Below, piece by piece: positions 1-9,021 of a stretch of 64,000 nt of DNA. Position numbers and translations under genes: made by a program. Source of the DNA: JAUASW01 sp036880965. Lineage in GTDB: Bacteria > Pseudomonadota > Gammaproteobacteria > Burkholderiales > Burkholderiaceae_C. The DNA is taken from contig NZ_JBAJMV010000007.1 of the NCBI RefSeq assembly GCF_036880965.1, positions 378,882 to 442,881 on the forward strand, given 5' to 3'. Within the stretch, counting starts at the first letter, position 1; each line of letters opens with the position of its first letter. The notes under the pieces are model-generated. The model searched no databases and was not told the origin of the DNA. It worked only from the letters and a program-made list of their open reading frames with translations.

Positions 1-81
1 CTGGGCAGTGACGAGGCCGCGGCGGCCAAGTTCTCGGCAGCGGATCTGGACCTGCTGCTGGCCCCGTTGGGTGGGGCCTGA
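1..81 (+). CDS. 3' end of a gene cut by the window edge
   Basis: The first 26 codons stay open in frame 1 and end with TGA at 79-81. The C-terminal peptide (LGSDEAAAAKFSAADLDLLL and a short proline/glycine tail) is alanine and leucine rich. It is too short to identify; the ending resembles the last helix of helicase-type proteins, but that is a guess. Confidence 0.45.
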   Translation: MGSDEAAAAKFSAADLDLLLAPLGGA

Positions 82-126
82 AATGGCTCAGCGCACCGTG
101 GTGGTGCGCTGATGGAGGCGGGGGAC

Positions 127-288
127 TTAGCGCTTGCGGTCGCAGCGTTGGGCCAGGGCCAGGCTGCGGCGGTCGCAACCGAAATGGCCGGATTCGAAGG
201 CTTCGTGCTTGCGGCCCTTGTCGCTCTGCCACTCGGGCATCGGGATGCGGCGCGGTTGCTGTTCGGTCGTGCGTTGCTGAGACTTCAT
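127..288 (-). CDS. Small basic hypothetical protein (53 aa)
   Basis: A 53-codon frame starting with ATG at 288 and ending with TAA at 127-129. The protein is very basic and polar, rich in R, K, Q and H, with no membrane segment and two cysteines in its C-terminal third. A longer in-frame extension to 480 exists but has low-complexity, shadow-like composition, so the internal ATG is preferred. No ribosome site is obvious. It could be a small conserved gene or a chance frame; I do not recognise a function. Confidence 0.35.
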   Translation of the reverse strand: MKSQQRTTEQQPRRIPMPEWQSDKGRKHEAFESGHFGCDRRSLALAQRCDRKR

Positions 289-454
289 CATGGCTGTATG
301 CCCCGTTGACTCAACCCGGGTCCCTCTGAGCGGGGTCCCTTGCCGGGCTGTTGAGGGGGACAACGCAGGCAATTTGAGGCCGGTTGACAGTCCAGCAACA
401 TTTGCTGACCAAGCGGCCTGACTCGCTCGGGCTGCGGCTACATTTGGCCCCACG

Positions 455-805
455 ATGAGCCCCGCAACTACCGCTGCCACCCCGCTGGTGGCCTGCCTGT
501 GCGCCAGCTGGTGTCGCGTCTGCGACAGCTACCACGACGTCTTTGCCCAGCTGCGCGAGCGCCATCCGGGGGTCCGCTTCGTCTGGGTGGACATCGAGGA
601 CGACGAGGAACTGGTCGGCGACCTGGAGGTCGAGACCTTCCCGACCCTGCTGGTGGGCCAGGGCGCCCTCCTGCATTTCATCGGCCCGATCACGCCGCAG
701 CTGGCAACGGCCGAACGCCTGCTGGCCAGCATGGCAGGCGCCGGCCCGGCCAAGGCGTCGCCAGCCGCCATGTCCTTGCTGGCTCGACTCCAGCACAGCT
801 GCTGA
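455..805 (+). CDS. Thioredoxin family protein
   Basis: 116 aa, thioredoxin-like fold. The motif CASWCRVC near residues 16-23 places the redox pair as WC-R-V-C, a variant of the usual CGPC. The cis-proline region ETFPTLLV follows near residue 65, as expected. There is no signal peptide, so it should act in the cytoplasm on protein disulfides. It lies 62 bp upstream of the M17 aminopeptidase on the same strand and may share its transcript. The substrate is unknown. Confidence 0.8.
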   Translation: MSPATTAATPLVACLCASWCRVCDSYHDVFAQLRERHPGVRFVWVDIEDDEELVGDLEVETFPTLLVGQGALLHFIGPITPQLATAERLLASMAGAGPAKASPAAMSLLARLQHSC

Positions 806-867
806 TCGGGCGCACCTTGGCGGGCGACAATGGCGCTCTCCTTCACCAGCCTTCGGTACCCGCTGCC

Positions 868-2244
868 ATGACGGTTCAACTCACAAAGTCCGCCCCCTCC
901 GCTGCCATCGCCATTACCGTGGTCGATCGCGCCGCCTTCAAGGAACTGGCTCCGAAACTGCCGGCCGCCACCCGCAACTGGCTGGCCGCGGTCGGATTTG
1001 ATGGCAAGCCCGACAGCCACGCCCTCATCCCCGATGCCGAAGGCAAGCTGGGCCAGGTGTTCGCCGGCGTCGAGCGCGCAGCCAGCCCCTGGGCGCTGGC
1101 TGCACTGCCGCAAACGCTGCCGCAAGGCGCCTATCAACTGAGCGACGCCGGCCTGCAAGTGCCGGCCGAGCAGGCCGCGCTCTCGTGGGAGCTGGGCGCC
1201 TATCAGTTCGACGTCTACAAGCCGCGCCGCCGCCCAGCAGCGACGCTGCAACTGCTCTCCTCGCCCGAAGCCCAGCGGGGCCTCGCGATGGCGCATGTGA
1301 TTGCCGCCACCCGCGACCTGGTCAACACGCCGGCCGAGCACATGGGCCCGGATGAGCTGGCGCAGGCCGCCAAGCATGTGGCCAAGCAGCATGGCGCGAA
1401 GTTCTCGGCCATCGTCGGTGAGGATCTGCTGAAGAAGAACTTCCCGGCCATCCACGCCGTGGGCCGCGCAAGCACCCGTGCGCCGCGCCTGATCGAATTG
1501 AACTGGGGCAGCAGCAAGCATCCGAAGCTCACCATCGTCGGCAAGGGCGTCTGCTTCGACACCGGCGGCCTGGACATGAAGAGTGCCGACGGCATGCGCC
1601 AGATGAAGAAGGACATGGGCGGCGCCGCCAACGCGCTGGGCCTGGCCTCGCTGGTGATGGCGCTCAAGCTGCCGGTGAACCTCCAGCTGCTGATCCCCGC
1701 GGTCGAGAACTCGGTGGCCGGCAACGCCTACCGCCCCGGCGACGTGATCAAGACCCGCCAGGGTCTGCAGATCGAGATCGGCAACACCGACGCCGAAGGC
1801 CGCGTGATCCTGTGCGACGCCCTGGCCTACGCCAGCGAGTCCAAGCCCGAGCTGATCATCGACCTGGCTACCCTGACCGGCGCCGCCCGCATCGCGCTGG
1901 GCGCGCAATTGCCGGCTCTGTTTGCCAAGCACATGGATACCGCCCGCGACCTGGTGGACCTGGGCCTGAAGCTGGACGACCCGCTGTGGCACATGCCGCT
2001 GTGGGCGCCCTACAAGGAAGGCATTGCCAGCAGCATCGGCGACATCGTCAACACCGGGCGCAATGCGCTGGGTGGCGCGATCAATGCCGCGCTGTTCCTC
2101 GAGTACTTCGTGCCCGAGTACCAGGACTGGCTGCATGTGGACCTGTTCGCCTGGAACGACGTGGCCCGCGCCGGCCGCCCGGTCGGCGGCGAAGCGCAGA
2201 CGATACGGACGCTGCTCGCCTACCTCGAAGAGCGCTTCAAGTAA
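868..2244 (+). CDS. M17 leucyl aminopeptidase family protein
   Basis: 458 aa. Cytosolic di-metal aminopeptidase of family M17 that releases N-terminal residues from peptides. The family signature NTDAEGR is at residues 306-312 and the metal/catalytic lysine segment GKGVCFDTGGLDMK surrounds Lys226. The start at ATG 868 is chosen because the upstream extension overlaps the thioredoxin gene and has shadow composition. The length is slightly shorter than E. coli PepA (about 500 aa) and closer to the PepB-like branch, so the symbol is left empty. Confidence 0.92.
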   Translation: MTVQLTKSAPSAAIAITVVDRAAFKELAPKLPAATRNWLAAVGFDGKPDSHALIPDAEGKLGQVFAGVERAASPWALAALPQTLPQGAYQLSDAGLQVPAEQAALSWELGAYQFDVYKPRRRPAATLQLLSSPEAQRGLAMAHVIAATRDLVNTPAEHMGPDELAQAAKHVAKQHGAKFSAIVGEDLLKKNFPAIHAVGRASTRAPRLIELNWGSSKHPKLTIVGKGVCFDTGGLDMKSADGMRQMKKDMGGAANALGLASLVMALKLPVNLQLLIPAVENSVAGNAYRPGDVIKTRQGLQIEIGNTDAEGRVILCDALAYASESKPELIIDLATLTGAARIALGAQLPALFAKHMDTARDLVDLGLKLDDPLWHMPLWAPYKEGIASSIGDIVNTGRNALGGAINAALFLEYFVPEYQDWLHVDLFAWNDVARAGRPVGGEAQTIRTLLAYLEERFK

Positions 2245-2255
2245 TGTGAGCACCC

Positions 2256-2275
2256 GGTGGCGGTGTACCGCCACC
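2256..2275. terminator. Hairpin between convergent genes
   Basis: Nine-base perfect stem (GGTGGCGGT/ACCGCCACC) with a two-base apex, 12 bp after the aminopeptidase stop and before the convergent GMC gene. There is no T-run, so a bidirectional terminator role is inferred from position. A REP-like segment follows directly (2301-2317). Confidence 0.45.
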
Positions 2276-2300
2276 ACCCGCCGAGCGGGTGCCCGGCAGG

Positions 2301-2317
2301 CTTGGGGCGGCCCGGCG
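2301..2317. repeat. Core of a dispersed REP-like element
   Basis: The 17-mer CTTGGGGCGGCCCGGCG here is repeated exactly at 35888-35904, where it sits inside a histidine kinase gene. Here it lies in the usual intergenic position, just after the stop codon of the aminopeptidase and 13 bp before the GMC oxidoreductase stop. Confidence 0.6.
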
Positions 2318-2329
2318 CCTGCCGGCGAC

Positions 2330-3973
2330 CTAACTTCGCAAGATCAGCTCCGCCGCGCGCTCGGCAATCATCAGCGTCGGCGAGTTGGTGTTGCCGCTGG
2401 TGATGGTCGGCATCACGCTGGCATCGACCACGCGCAGGCCGGCCACGCCGCGCACACGCAGCTCGCTGTCCACCACGGCCGATTCATCTTCCGCCCGACC
2501 CATCTTGCAGGTGCCGACCGGATGGAAGATCGTGGTGGCGATGTCGCCAGCCAGGCGCGCCAGCTCCTCGTCCGTCTGGAACTGCGAGCCCGGCTTGAAC
2601 TCCTCAGGCTTGTAGCGGGCCAGCGCAGGCTGCGACACGATGCGGCGCGTCAGGCGCAGGCTCTCCGCCGCAATGCGGCGGTCCTCCTCGGTGCTCAGGT
2701 AGTTCGGCGCAATCGCTGGCGCCACGCTCGCGTCGGCAGACGTGATGTTGACCGTGCCGCGGCTCGTCGGGTTCAGATTGCAGACGCTGGCGGTGAAGGC
2801 ACTGAAGGCATGCAGCGGCTCGCCGAAGGCATCGAGCGAAAGCGGCTGCACGTGGTATTCGAGATCAGGCCAGGCCTTGTCTGCGCTGCTCCTGGCAAAC
2901 GCGCCGAGCTGCGAAGGTGCCATGCTCATCGGCCCGCTGCGCTTGAGCGCGTATTCGAGGCCGATCATCGCCTTGCCCCACCAGTTGCCGGCCAGCTTGT
3001 TCAGCGTCTTCGCGCCCTGGACCTTGAAGACCGCGCGGATCTGCAGATGGTCTTGCAGATTGGCACCGACGCCGCTCATCTCCGCTTGCACCTCGACGCC
3101 GTGCTTCTGCAGCAGCGCGCCGGGCCCAATGCCGGAGACCTGCAGGAGCTGCGGTGAACCGATGGCACCCGCCGCGAGCAAGACCTCGCCGCCCTGCTTC
3201 AGCATGACCTGCTCGACGCCATGCGGCGTGTGCACTTCGGCACCGGTGCAGCGCAACTGGCCATCGACGCGATCAAACAGCAGTCGCTGCACGCGCGCAC
3301 CGGTCCAGAGTTCGAAGTTGGGCCGGCCGTAGCAGGCCGGACGCAGAAAGGCCTTGGCCGTGTTCCAGCGCAGGCCTTTGCGCTGGTTGACCTCGAAGTA
3401 GCCGACGCCTTCGTTGTTGCCGGCGTTGAAGTCTTCGGTGGCCAGGATGCCGGCCTCGGTCGCAGCCTGGGCAAAGGCATCGAGGATGTCCCAGCGCAGA
3501 CGCTGGCGTTCGACCCGCCATTCGCCGCCATGGCCATGCGCCGACTGGAAGGCAGTGCTGGCGCCTGGCCCATCCAGACGCCAGTGGTCCTCATGCTTCT
3601 TGAAGAAGGGCAGCACCGAATCCCAGCGCCAGCGCGCATCACCGACGGCAGCGGCCCAGTCGTCGTAGTCGCGCGACTGGCCGCGCATGTAGATCATGCC
3701 GTTGATGCTGGAGCAGCCGCCCAGCACCTTGCCGCGCGGGTAGCGCAGCGAGCGGCCGTTCAGACCCGCATCGGGCTCGGTCTTGTAGAGCCAGTCGGTG
3801 CGCGGATTGCCGATGCAGTAGAGATAGCCGACCGGGATGTGAATCCAGTGATAGTCGTCGCGCCCCCCGGCCTCCAGCAGCAGGACCCGCCGGCGCGGGT
3901 CTGCCGACAGCCGGTTGGCCAAAAGGCTGCCGGCCGTGCCGGCGCCGATGATGATGTGGTCGTAGAGATTCAT
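2330..3973 (-). CDS. GMC family oxidoreductase (choline dehydrogenase-like)
   Basis: 547 aa flavoprotein of the glucose-methanol-choline family, oxidising an alcohol group with FAD. The N-terminal dinucleotide motif GAGTAGSLLANRL lies within the first 25 residues, the GMC signature GKVLGGCSSINGMIYMRG near residue 90, and the C-terminal HPVGTCKMG and GNTNSPTLMIAERAAE carry the expected active-site His and Asn. Start at ATG 3973; the upstream extension is not family-like. No BetB or BetI neighbour is present, so a betaine role is not supported and the alcohol substrate is open. Confidence 0.92.
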   Translation of the reverse strand: MNLYDHIIIGAGTAGSLLANRLSADPRRRVLLLEAGGRDDYHWIHIPVGYLYCIGNPRTDWLYKTEPDAGLNGRSLRYPRGKVLGGCSSINGMIYMRGQSRDYDDWAAAVGDARWRWDSVLPFFKKHEDHWRLDGPGASTAFQSAHGHGGEWRVERQRLRWDILDAFAQAATEAGILATEDFNAGNNEGVGYFEVNQRKGLRWNTAKAFLRPACYGRPNFELWTGARVQRLLFDRVDGQLRCTGAEVHTPHGVEQVMLKQGGEVLLAAGAIGSPQLLQVSGIGPGALLQKHGVEVQAEMSGVGANLQDHLQIRAVFKVQGAKTLNKLAGNWWGKAMIGLEYALKRSGPMSMAPSQLGAFARSSADKAWPDLEYHVQPLSLDAFGEPLHAFSAFTASVCNLNPTSRGTVNITSADASVAPAIAPNYLSTEEDRRIAAESLRLTRRIVSQPALARYKPEEFKPGSQFQTDEELARLAGDIATTIFHPVGTCKMGRAEDESAVVDSELRVRGVAGLRVVDASVMPTITSGNTNSPTLMIAERAAELILRS

Positions 3974-4019
3974 GATGCCGCCATGCTGGCCGAGCAGCCA
4001 GCGAGCGGCAAGCGGCCTA

Positions 4020-4475
4020 TCACCGAGTCGAGAGCGTCGGCGTTGTGCCGGCGCCAAGCTTGTACCAGTCGAGCCTGCGCGTCAGCGTCATGACAGCCGC
4101 CAGCAGGGCAAACAGCAGGAGCGAGCCGATCACCAGGGCAGCCTGCTCCAGGCGCAAGAGCACGAACAGCGCGGCGGAGCCATAGGCGAGTCCGAAGCTC
4201 AGGTGCTCCGACAAGCTCAGGAGAAGCAGGAAGAACAGGCTCAAGGCCAGGCCCACGGTGATGAAGGTCAGCGCAATGAAGAGCACGCCCTACTTGATCG
4301 CGCGGTCGCTCATCACGAAGGGGTTGACCGGGTCGAACAGCGCCAGGTCGGGTGGCGCTTGCTGCAGGCGCTGGCGGGCTTCGGTCAGCCAGCTGAAATG
4401 CTCGACGTCCAGGCCCACGCGGCGCAAGGAAAACCGCATGGTGTCGGCAATCGCCGGGGCATCCTCCAGCAATAG
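4020..4475 (-). pseudogene. creD: creBCD deletion scar: CreB start fused to CreD end
   Basis: Reading leftward from about 4475, the peptide begins like a response-regulator N-terminus (LLEDAPAIADTMRFSLRR, ending PPDLALFD). It then jumps directly into the C-terminal part of the inner-membrane protein CreD (PVNPFVMSDRAIK, a TAG stop at 4287-4289, then GVLFIALTF). The CreD part is itself shortened: LFFLLLLSLSEHLSFGLAYG is followed almost at once by the last membrane helix and LTRRLDWYKL. Normal CreD has about 450 residues, here fewer than 100 remain. CreC is entirely missing. This is a decayed remnant made by several mostly in-frame deletions. Confidence 0.75.
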
Positions 4476-4490
4476 AACACAGGACCCAGC

Positions 4491-5129
4491 TCAGTGGCCC
4501 GCGGCCGAGCTCAGGATTGGGAACAGCTTCTGCAGACCGTCGGCCAGCAACTCAACGGCCAGGGCCGCGAGGATCAGGCCCATCAAGCGGGTCATGATGT
4601 TGATGCCGGTCTGGCCCAGCACCTTGGCGATGCGGCCGGAAGCCGAGAAGACTGCGAAAGTCACCAGCCCGACGACCACGCCATAGCCCACCAGCACGCC
4701 AAGCTGCCACCACTGCTGGGTCTGCTTGGAATAGATCACCATGGTCGAGATCGTGGCCGGGCCTGTCAGCAGCGGGATGGTCAGCGGCACGACGGCGATG
4801 CTGGCGCCGGCATCGACCTTGTGCGCGCCCTCGCTCACGTCTTCCTTGCGGCCTTCGGCCGGCTGCGCATTGAGCATCTGCAGGGAGCTGATCAAGAGCA
4901 GCGTGCCGCCGCCAACCTGGAAGCTGGCCAGCGAGATGCCGAAGAACTCGATGATCTTCATGCCGAAGAGCGCGCTCAAGGCGATCACCACGAAAGCGGT
5001 GAACGAGCTGACCACGATGGTGCGGCGGCGCTGCTCGCGCGTGAAGTTCTGCGTGAAATGGATGAAGAAGGGCACCACCCCGACAGGGTTGACGATGACC
5101 AGCAGGGCGACGAGGGGCTTGAAATCCAT
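4491..5129 (-). CDS. MarC family integral membrane protein
   Basis: 212 aa with six hydrophobic segments, matching the UPF0056/MarC family in length. The N-terminal IVNPVGVVPFFI and the central PLTIPLLTGPATISTMV are the conserved membrane re-entry segments of this family. Despite the name, MarC is not shown to confer multiple antibiotic resistance; the transported substrate is unknown. The creBCD scar begins about 16 bp downstream of its stop. Confidence 0.9.
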   Translation of the reverse strand: MDFKPLVALLVIVNPVGVVPFFIHFTQNFTREQRRRTIVVSSFTAFVVIALSALFGMKIIEFFGISLASFQVGGGTLLLISSLQMLNAQPAEGRKEDVSEGAHKVDAGASIAVVPLTIPLLTGPATISTMVIYSKQTQQWWQLGVLVGYGVVVGLVTFAVFSASGRIAKVLGQTGINIMTRLMGLILAALAVELLADGLQKLFPILSSAAGH

Positions 5130-5170
5130 GAGGCAATTGTCAGTGCAGCCAGAGACGCATCGGCCGGGTT

Positions 5171-5953
5171 CTATCCCTGAGTCGCCAGCCGGCGCAGATA
5201 GGCCAGCCCTGGAGCCGCTCTCGGCCCGTACCAGCTCAGCAGTTCACCATCCACCAGGCGCACGTGGGCATTCGGGCACAGGGCCTGCGCCTCGGCCAGG
5301 TGGGAGGCGTCGAAGCGATAGGGCTCCGAGCTCAGGAGCAGCTCGTCAATCCCGGCCAGCCAGGGCTCATCGCCATTCAAGGCCGGATAGCGGGCCGCGC
5401 CATGCTCGCCGCCCTCGACAGGCGGCCAGGTCTGCCAGCCGACCTGGGCCAGCATGCGGGCGATATAGGTGTCGCGGGCCACGGTCATCCAGGGCGCTCG
5501 CCAGATCAGATAGAGCGCCCGGCGCGCCGGCCAGGGGCGCGCTGCACAGGCGGCCAGCTCGTTCTCCAGAGCCCTCCGCAAGGCCGCCGCCCGATCAGCC
5601 ACGCCCGGCAAGTGGCCGAACAGGGCCAGCATCTGGTCCAGCAGGGCGAGGTTGTCCTGCGGCGCGTTCGGATGGGTCACGACGATATTGGGCACGAACT
5701 CGCGCAGCGCCGTGACTGTTTCCAGCCGGTTTTCATCCACATTGACCAGCACATGGCTGGGCGCCAGGCGGCGCAGCTTGGCCAGGTTCACATCCTTGGT
5801 GCCCCCAATCTTGGGGATGCTCGCCACGGCCGCGGCCGGGTGGATGCAAAAGCCGGTGCGAGCCACCAGCCAGGGCGCCAGGCCGAGCGCCACCAGCAGT
5901 TCGGTCAGCGAGGGCACCAGGCTGGCAATGCGGATTTCGGGGGGCTGGGTCAT
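5171..5953 (-). CDS. BtuF-like helical-backbone metal-receptor protein
   Basis: 260 aa, matching the class III periplasmic-binding fold used for cobalamin or siderophore binding: IRIASLVPSLTELLVALGL at the N-terminus, the LAPSHVLVNVDENRLETV segment, and a C-terminal WYGPRAAPGLAYL. There is no recognisable signal peptide, so unlike true BtuF it may be cytoplasmic. No BtuCD genes are adjacent. Ligand unknown; the cobalamin-binding label is family-based. Confidence 0.8.
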   Translation of the reverse strand: MTQPPEIRIASLVPSLTELLVALGLAPWLVARTGFCIHPAAAVASIPKIGGTKDVNLAKLRRLAPSHVLVNVDENRLETVTALREFVPNIVVTHPNAPQDNLALLDQMLALFGHLPGVADRAAALRRALENELAACAARPWPARRALYLIWRAPWMTVARDTYIARMLAQVGWQTWPPVEGGEHGAARYPALNGDEPWLAGIDELLLSSEPYRFDASHLAEAQALCPNAHVRLVDGELLSWYGPRAAPGLAYLRRLATQG

Positions 5954-6168
5954 GGGCCGCGCATCTTAGCCAGCAGGCCCGCACTGCGGGATCGGCCCGA
6001 CCGGGTTATCTCTAGGCACGAAAAACAACACTCGCCGTGGGCGTTGTATGGATCGCTGGACCCCTCACCCATAATCGGCTACCTGTGTCTGGACGCCGCA
6101 CCTTCGCTTGAATGGTTCACGTGGGTTGAAAGTCCGCATGGTTTTTTTGGTATTGAAAGGGCTTCCCC

Positions 6169-6663
6169 ATGGGAAACAAGCTTTATGTGGGCAATCTGGC
6201 CTACAGCGTGCGTGACGAATCGCTGCAAGAAGCATTCGGTCAATTTGGCACTGTGACCTCTGCAAAGGTCATGATGGACCGCGACACCGGCCGTTCGAAG
6301 GGCTTCGGCTTCGTCGAAATGGGTTCGGATGCCGAGGCTCAATCGGCAATCAACGGCATGAATGGCCAGGCCCTGGAAGGCCGCGCCATCGTCGTGAACG
6401 AAGCACGTCCTCGTGAAGAGCGTCCGGGCGGCTTCGGCGGCGGCGGCCGTTCGGGCGGCGGCGGCTTCGGTGGCGGCGGTGGCCGTTCCGGCGGCGGCGG
6501 CTACGGTGGTGGCGGCGGTGGCGGCTACGGCGGTGGTGGTGGCGGCGGCTACGGCGGTGGCGGCGGTGGCCGTTCCGGCGGTGGCGGCTACGGCGGTGGC
6601 GGCGGTGGCCGTTCCGGCGGTGGCGGCGGCTACGGCGGCGGTGGCCGTTCCGGCGGCTACTGA
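6169..6663 (+). CDS. Glycine-rich RRM RNA-binding protein
   Basis: 164 aa. An RNA recognition motif fills residues 4-80: RNP2 is LYVGNL (5-10) and RNP1 is KGFGFVEM (44-51). From about residue 84 the protein is a low-complexity tail of Gly with Arg-Ser and Tyr (GGGGRSGGGG, GGGGYGG units), similar to plant GRPs and cyanobacterial Rbp proteins. Bacterial relatives are often cold-induced and bind single-stranded RNA. The preceding 215 bp has no gene and could hold a long 5' leader. Confidence 0.95.
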   Translation: MGNKLYVGNLAYSVRDESLQEAFGQFGTVTSAKVMMDRDTGRSKGFGFVEMGSDAEAQSAINGMNGQALEGRAIVVNEARPREERPGGFGGGGRSGGGGFGGGGGRSGGGGYGGGGGGGYGGGGGGGYGGGGGGRSGGGGYGGGGGGRSGGGGGYGGGGRSGGY

Positions 6664-6672
6664 TACAGGCCG

Positions 6673-6692
6673 ATCAACCCTCACGGGTTGAT
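6673..6692. terminator. First hairpin after the RRM gene
   Basis: ATCAACCC-TCAC-GGGTTGAT, an eight-base stem with a four-base loop, 10 bp after the RRM stop. It has no T-run. Together with the next hairpin it could end or stabilise the rbp transcript. Confidence 0.4.
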
Positions 6693-6703
6693 GCACAGGC
6701 AAG

Positions 6704-6725
6704 AAGGCGCTCCTCGGAGCGCCTT
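6704..6725 (+). terminator. Probable intrinsic terminator of the RRM gene
   Basis: The perfect inverted repeat AAGGCGCTCC/GGAGCGCCTT has a two-base apex, ends in TTT, and lies between convergent genes. The symmetric A/T ends could serve both directions. Confidence 0.75.
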
Positions 6726-6750
6726 TGTCGTTTCTGGATCGCCCGCAGCC

Positions 6751-9021
6751 TCAGTTCGACCAGGCCCAGACCAGCTTGGCAAACAGCTGGCGCTGCCAGG
6801 GCTCGCGCGCAGACTCGCGCGCCTGGCTGGCACCGACGCTCAGGATGCGGCCATGGCCCACGCGACGCTGCAACACCAGCGAGTCGCTGCCACCCTGCTC
6901 GTCCAGCGCCGCCAGCACCCCCTCGGCGCGCCGCCCCGCATGGCTGCGCTGACTGATCAGGCGCAAGGAATCGCGGGCATCGAAGTGAACGACGGCCAGG
7001 GTCTGGCTGTTGCGCTCGCTCAGGCTGCGTTGCCCGGCCGGGTTGTTGACCCAGCCCTGCCCCAGCTGCTGCTCCAGCTCCAGCCACCACGATTGCGGCA
7101 AGGCAAACCGGAACTTGGCCTGCATCACGAGGTTCATGCCGCTGCCCAGGCGATCCGCCTCGACATCCAGCCGACGCCCCCACTGCAGCTCGGCATGCAG
7201 CAGGCTCAGCCAAGGCGCCGGATTGGACTCCAGCCCGATGTTCACGGTGCGCGGCGCATGCAGCGCACCGCCTGAGCGCGCCCGCTGCTGTCCCAGGCCC
7301 AGATGACCCCAGACACCCGTGTTGCGCGCCGTGGCGAACCAGAAACCCGGCTCCAGCAGGCGTTCGATCACCTCACCACCGCGCTGTTGCGCGCCATCGG
7401 CCAGCGCCTCGGTCTGCGCGAGTTTCAACTGCGCTTCCAGCTCGAACAGCGGCAGGCCCGCCATCTCGCTTGCGCCCAAGCGGCGCGCCAGTTCGCTTGA
7501 AGCACGCCGGATGCCGGCCTGCGGCACGAAGCCGTTGTCATTGGCAAAGCGTGGCGTGATCTCTTCCAGGTGCAGCTGGTTGATCCATTCGGCAGAGCGG
7601 TGCTGCCAGGCCAGCCAGAGCTTGTGACCGCTTTCACTGGCGCTGCGCACGGCCCGGCCTTCGCCGTCAAACGCGGCCGTGCTGGCGGACTGCAGCCAAT
7701 GGCCCCGCAAGAGATCGGACTCGCCCGTCCGCCAGCTGAAGTCGCTGCCGACGACACGATTGAACGCGCCGCCGCCATAGCCGCGCTCGGAGGCGAGCAA
7801 GCCCAGGCTGGCATTGCCGAGCTGTTGTCGCCCGCGAACAAAGCTCGCCTGTGAATGGCCGCGGTAGGCATGGGCAGCGGTGGCATAGGCCGCCGGGCGC
7901 AGCACATCGCCACCGCCGGCATCGCGCAGGCTCAGGCCCACAGCATCGGCCGAGGCGCCCCGCCAGGTGGCGCGCAAGCCCCAGTCAGGGTCACTGATGG
8001 TGCGCGAATAGAACGCCGCCAGGCCATGCGCCTGGCCCGACTCGTCCGGCTGGCTCTGGCCGACCACGTCGGTGCTCTCCAGGAAGAAGGGCCGCTTCTC
8101 CTGCTGGAACAGCGCGAAGCGGGTGTTGGCGGCCATCTGCGGCGCGTCGGATTCGATCTGCGAGAAGTCCGGGTTCAGCGTCGCATCGATCACCCAGTCG
8201 GCGCGCGGCCGCCACTTCAGCTCGGCTCCCAGCGTGGCCTTGCCGCTGCCTTCAGCGCGGCGCCAGGTCAGCTCGGGCCGAATGCTCAGGAAGCTGCGCT
8301 CGCGCACCTGCTCGACCAGGTCGCCCAGACCTTCCAGCGCTTGCAGCTCGGCGATGAAGTTCAGGGCGTCCTTGGTCAGCGTTGGCGGGCTGACCATCAG
8401 ATTCGCGTCCTCACGCGGCACGCTGCGCGTGAGCATCACGCGCCAGGGCTCGCCCCCGCTGTGCGGGAAGCGCAAGGCCGCCAGGGGCCAACGCAGCTCG
8501 ACGCTGTAGCCATCGGGCAAGCTTTGCACCGCCGCCTGCACATCGAAGTCGGGCGCCAGGTCGTCGCTGTCGTCATCGGCGATGAACACGCCATCCGCCA
8601 GCGAACCCGACGCGCCCACGCGCACGAACTGCGCCGCGCGCCGTCGCCCAACCGGGTCGATGACGACCGAGACATAGTCCTGCTCGAGCCCGACTTCATC
8701 GCGCCGGCTCAGCGGCGCGCGGATGCGCCCGGGCTCCGGGTCGTAGGCACGGATTGCAAAAGTGAGCGCATGCTCGTCGGCAATCACTTGCACGGTCGTG
8801 CGCCAGCGGGCCGGCTGCCGGTCTTCGGGCAGGAACTGCACAAAGCGCTCGTAGACCGGCGCCGCGCGCCAGAGCGGCTCGTCCAGCCGGCCGTCGATCT
8901 GCAGCGCGGCCTGGCCGGCCTGGCGCAGCGCGCGCATCGAGGCGGCCGCCGGCTCGGGATCGGCCGCCCATGCGCTGCCGCCCAGCCCCATCACGAGGGC
9001 CGTGGAAAAAAACTTGTTCAT
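6751..9021 (-). CDS. CBM9-like / DUF5916 outer-membrane protein
   Basis: 756 aa with an N-terminal signal peptide (MNKFFSTALVMGLGGSAWA). Residues 38-220 form a carbohydrate-binding family 9-like domain: IDGRLDEPLWRAAPV, then FAIRAYDPEP and the Asp-rich VFIADDDSDD. The rest is a long beta-rich region with alternating aromatic strands ending LFAKLVWAWSN, as in DUF5916 outer-membrane barrels. It is probably surface-exposed; a sugar ligand is only inferred from the domain. Confidence 0.85.
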   Translation of the reverse strand: MNKFFSTALVMGLGGSAWAADPEPAAASMRALRQAGQAALQIDGRLDEPLWRAAPVYERFVQFLPEDRQPARWRTTVQVIADEHALTFAIRAYDPEPGRIRAPLSRRDEVGLEQDYVSVVIDPVGRRRAAQFVRVGASGSLADGVFIADDDSDDLAPDFDVQAAVQSLPDGYSVELRWPLAALRFPHSGGEPWRVMLTRSVPREDANLMVSPPTLTKDALNFIAELQALEGLGDLVEQVRERSFLSIRPELTWRRAEGSGKATLGAELKWRPRADWVIDATLNPDFSQIESDAPQMAANTRFALFQQEKRPFFLESTDVVGQSQPDESGQAHGLAAFYSRTISDPDWGLRATWRGASADAVGLSLRDAGGGDVLRPAAYATAAHAYRGHSQASFVRGRQQLGNASLGLLASERGYGGGAFNRVVGSDFSWRTGESDLLRGHWLQSASTAAFDGEGRAVRSASESGHKLWLAWQHRSAEWINQLHLEEITPRFANDNGFVPQAGIRRASSELARRLGASEMAGLPLFELEAQLKLAQTEALADGAQQRGGEVIERLLEPGFWFATARNTGVWGHLGLGQQRARSGGALHAPRTVNIGLESNPAPWLSLLHAELQWGRRLDVEADRLGSGMNLVMQAKFRFALPQSWWLELEQQLGQGWVNNPAGQRSLSERNSQTLAVVHFDARDSLRLISQRSHAGRRAEGVLAALDEQGGSDSLVLQRRVGHGRILSVGASQARESAREPWQRQLFAKLVWAWSN

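Noticed and set aside
529..2277. 582-codon open frame on the minus strand
   Set aside because: It is the antisense shadow of the M17 aminopeptidase; composition (H, Q, R, A, G rich) is typical of GC-rich third-position artefacts.
5954..6168. Cold-shock riboswitch in front of the RRM gene
   Set aside because: A CATAAT -10-like box and small hairpins are present, but no conserved cold-box motif could be identified by eye.
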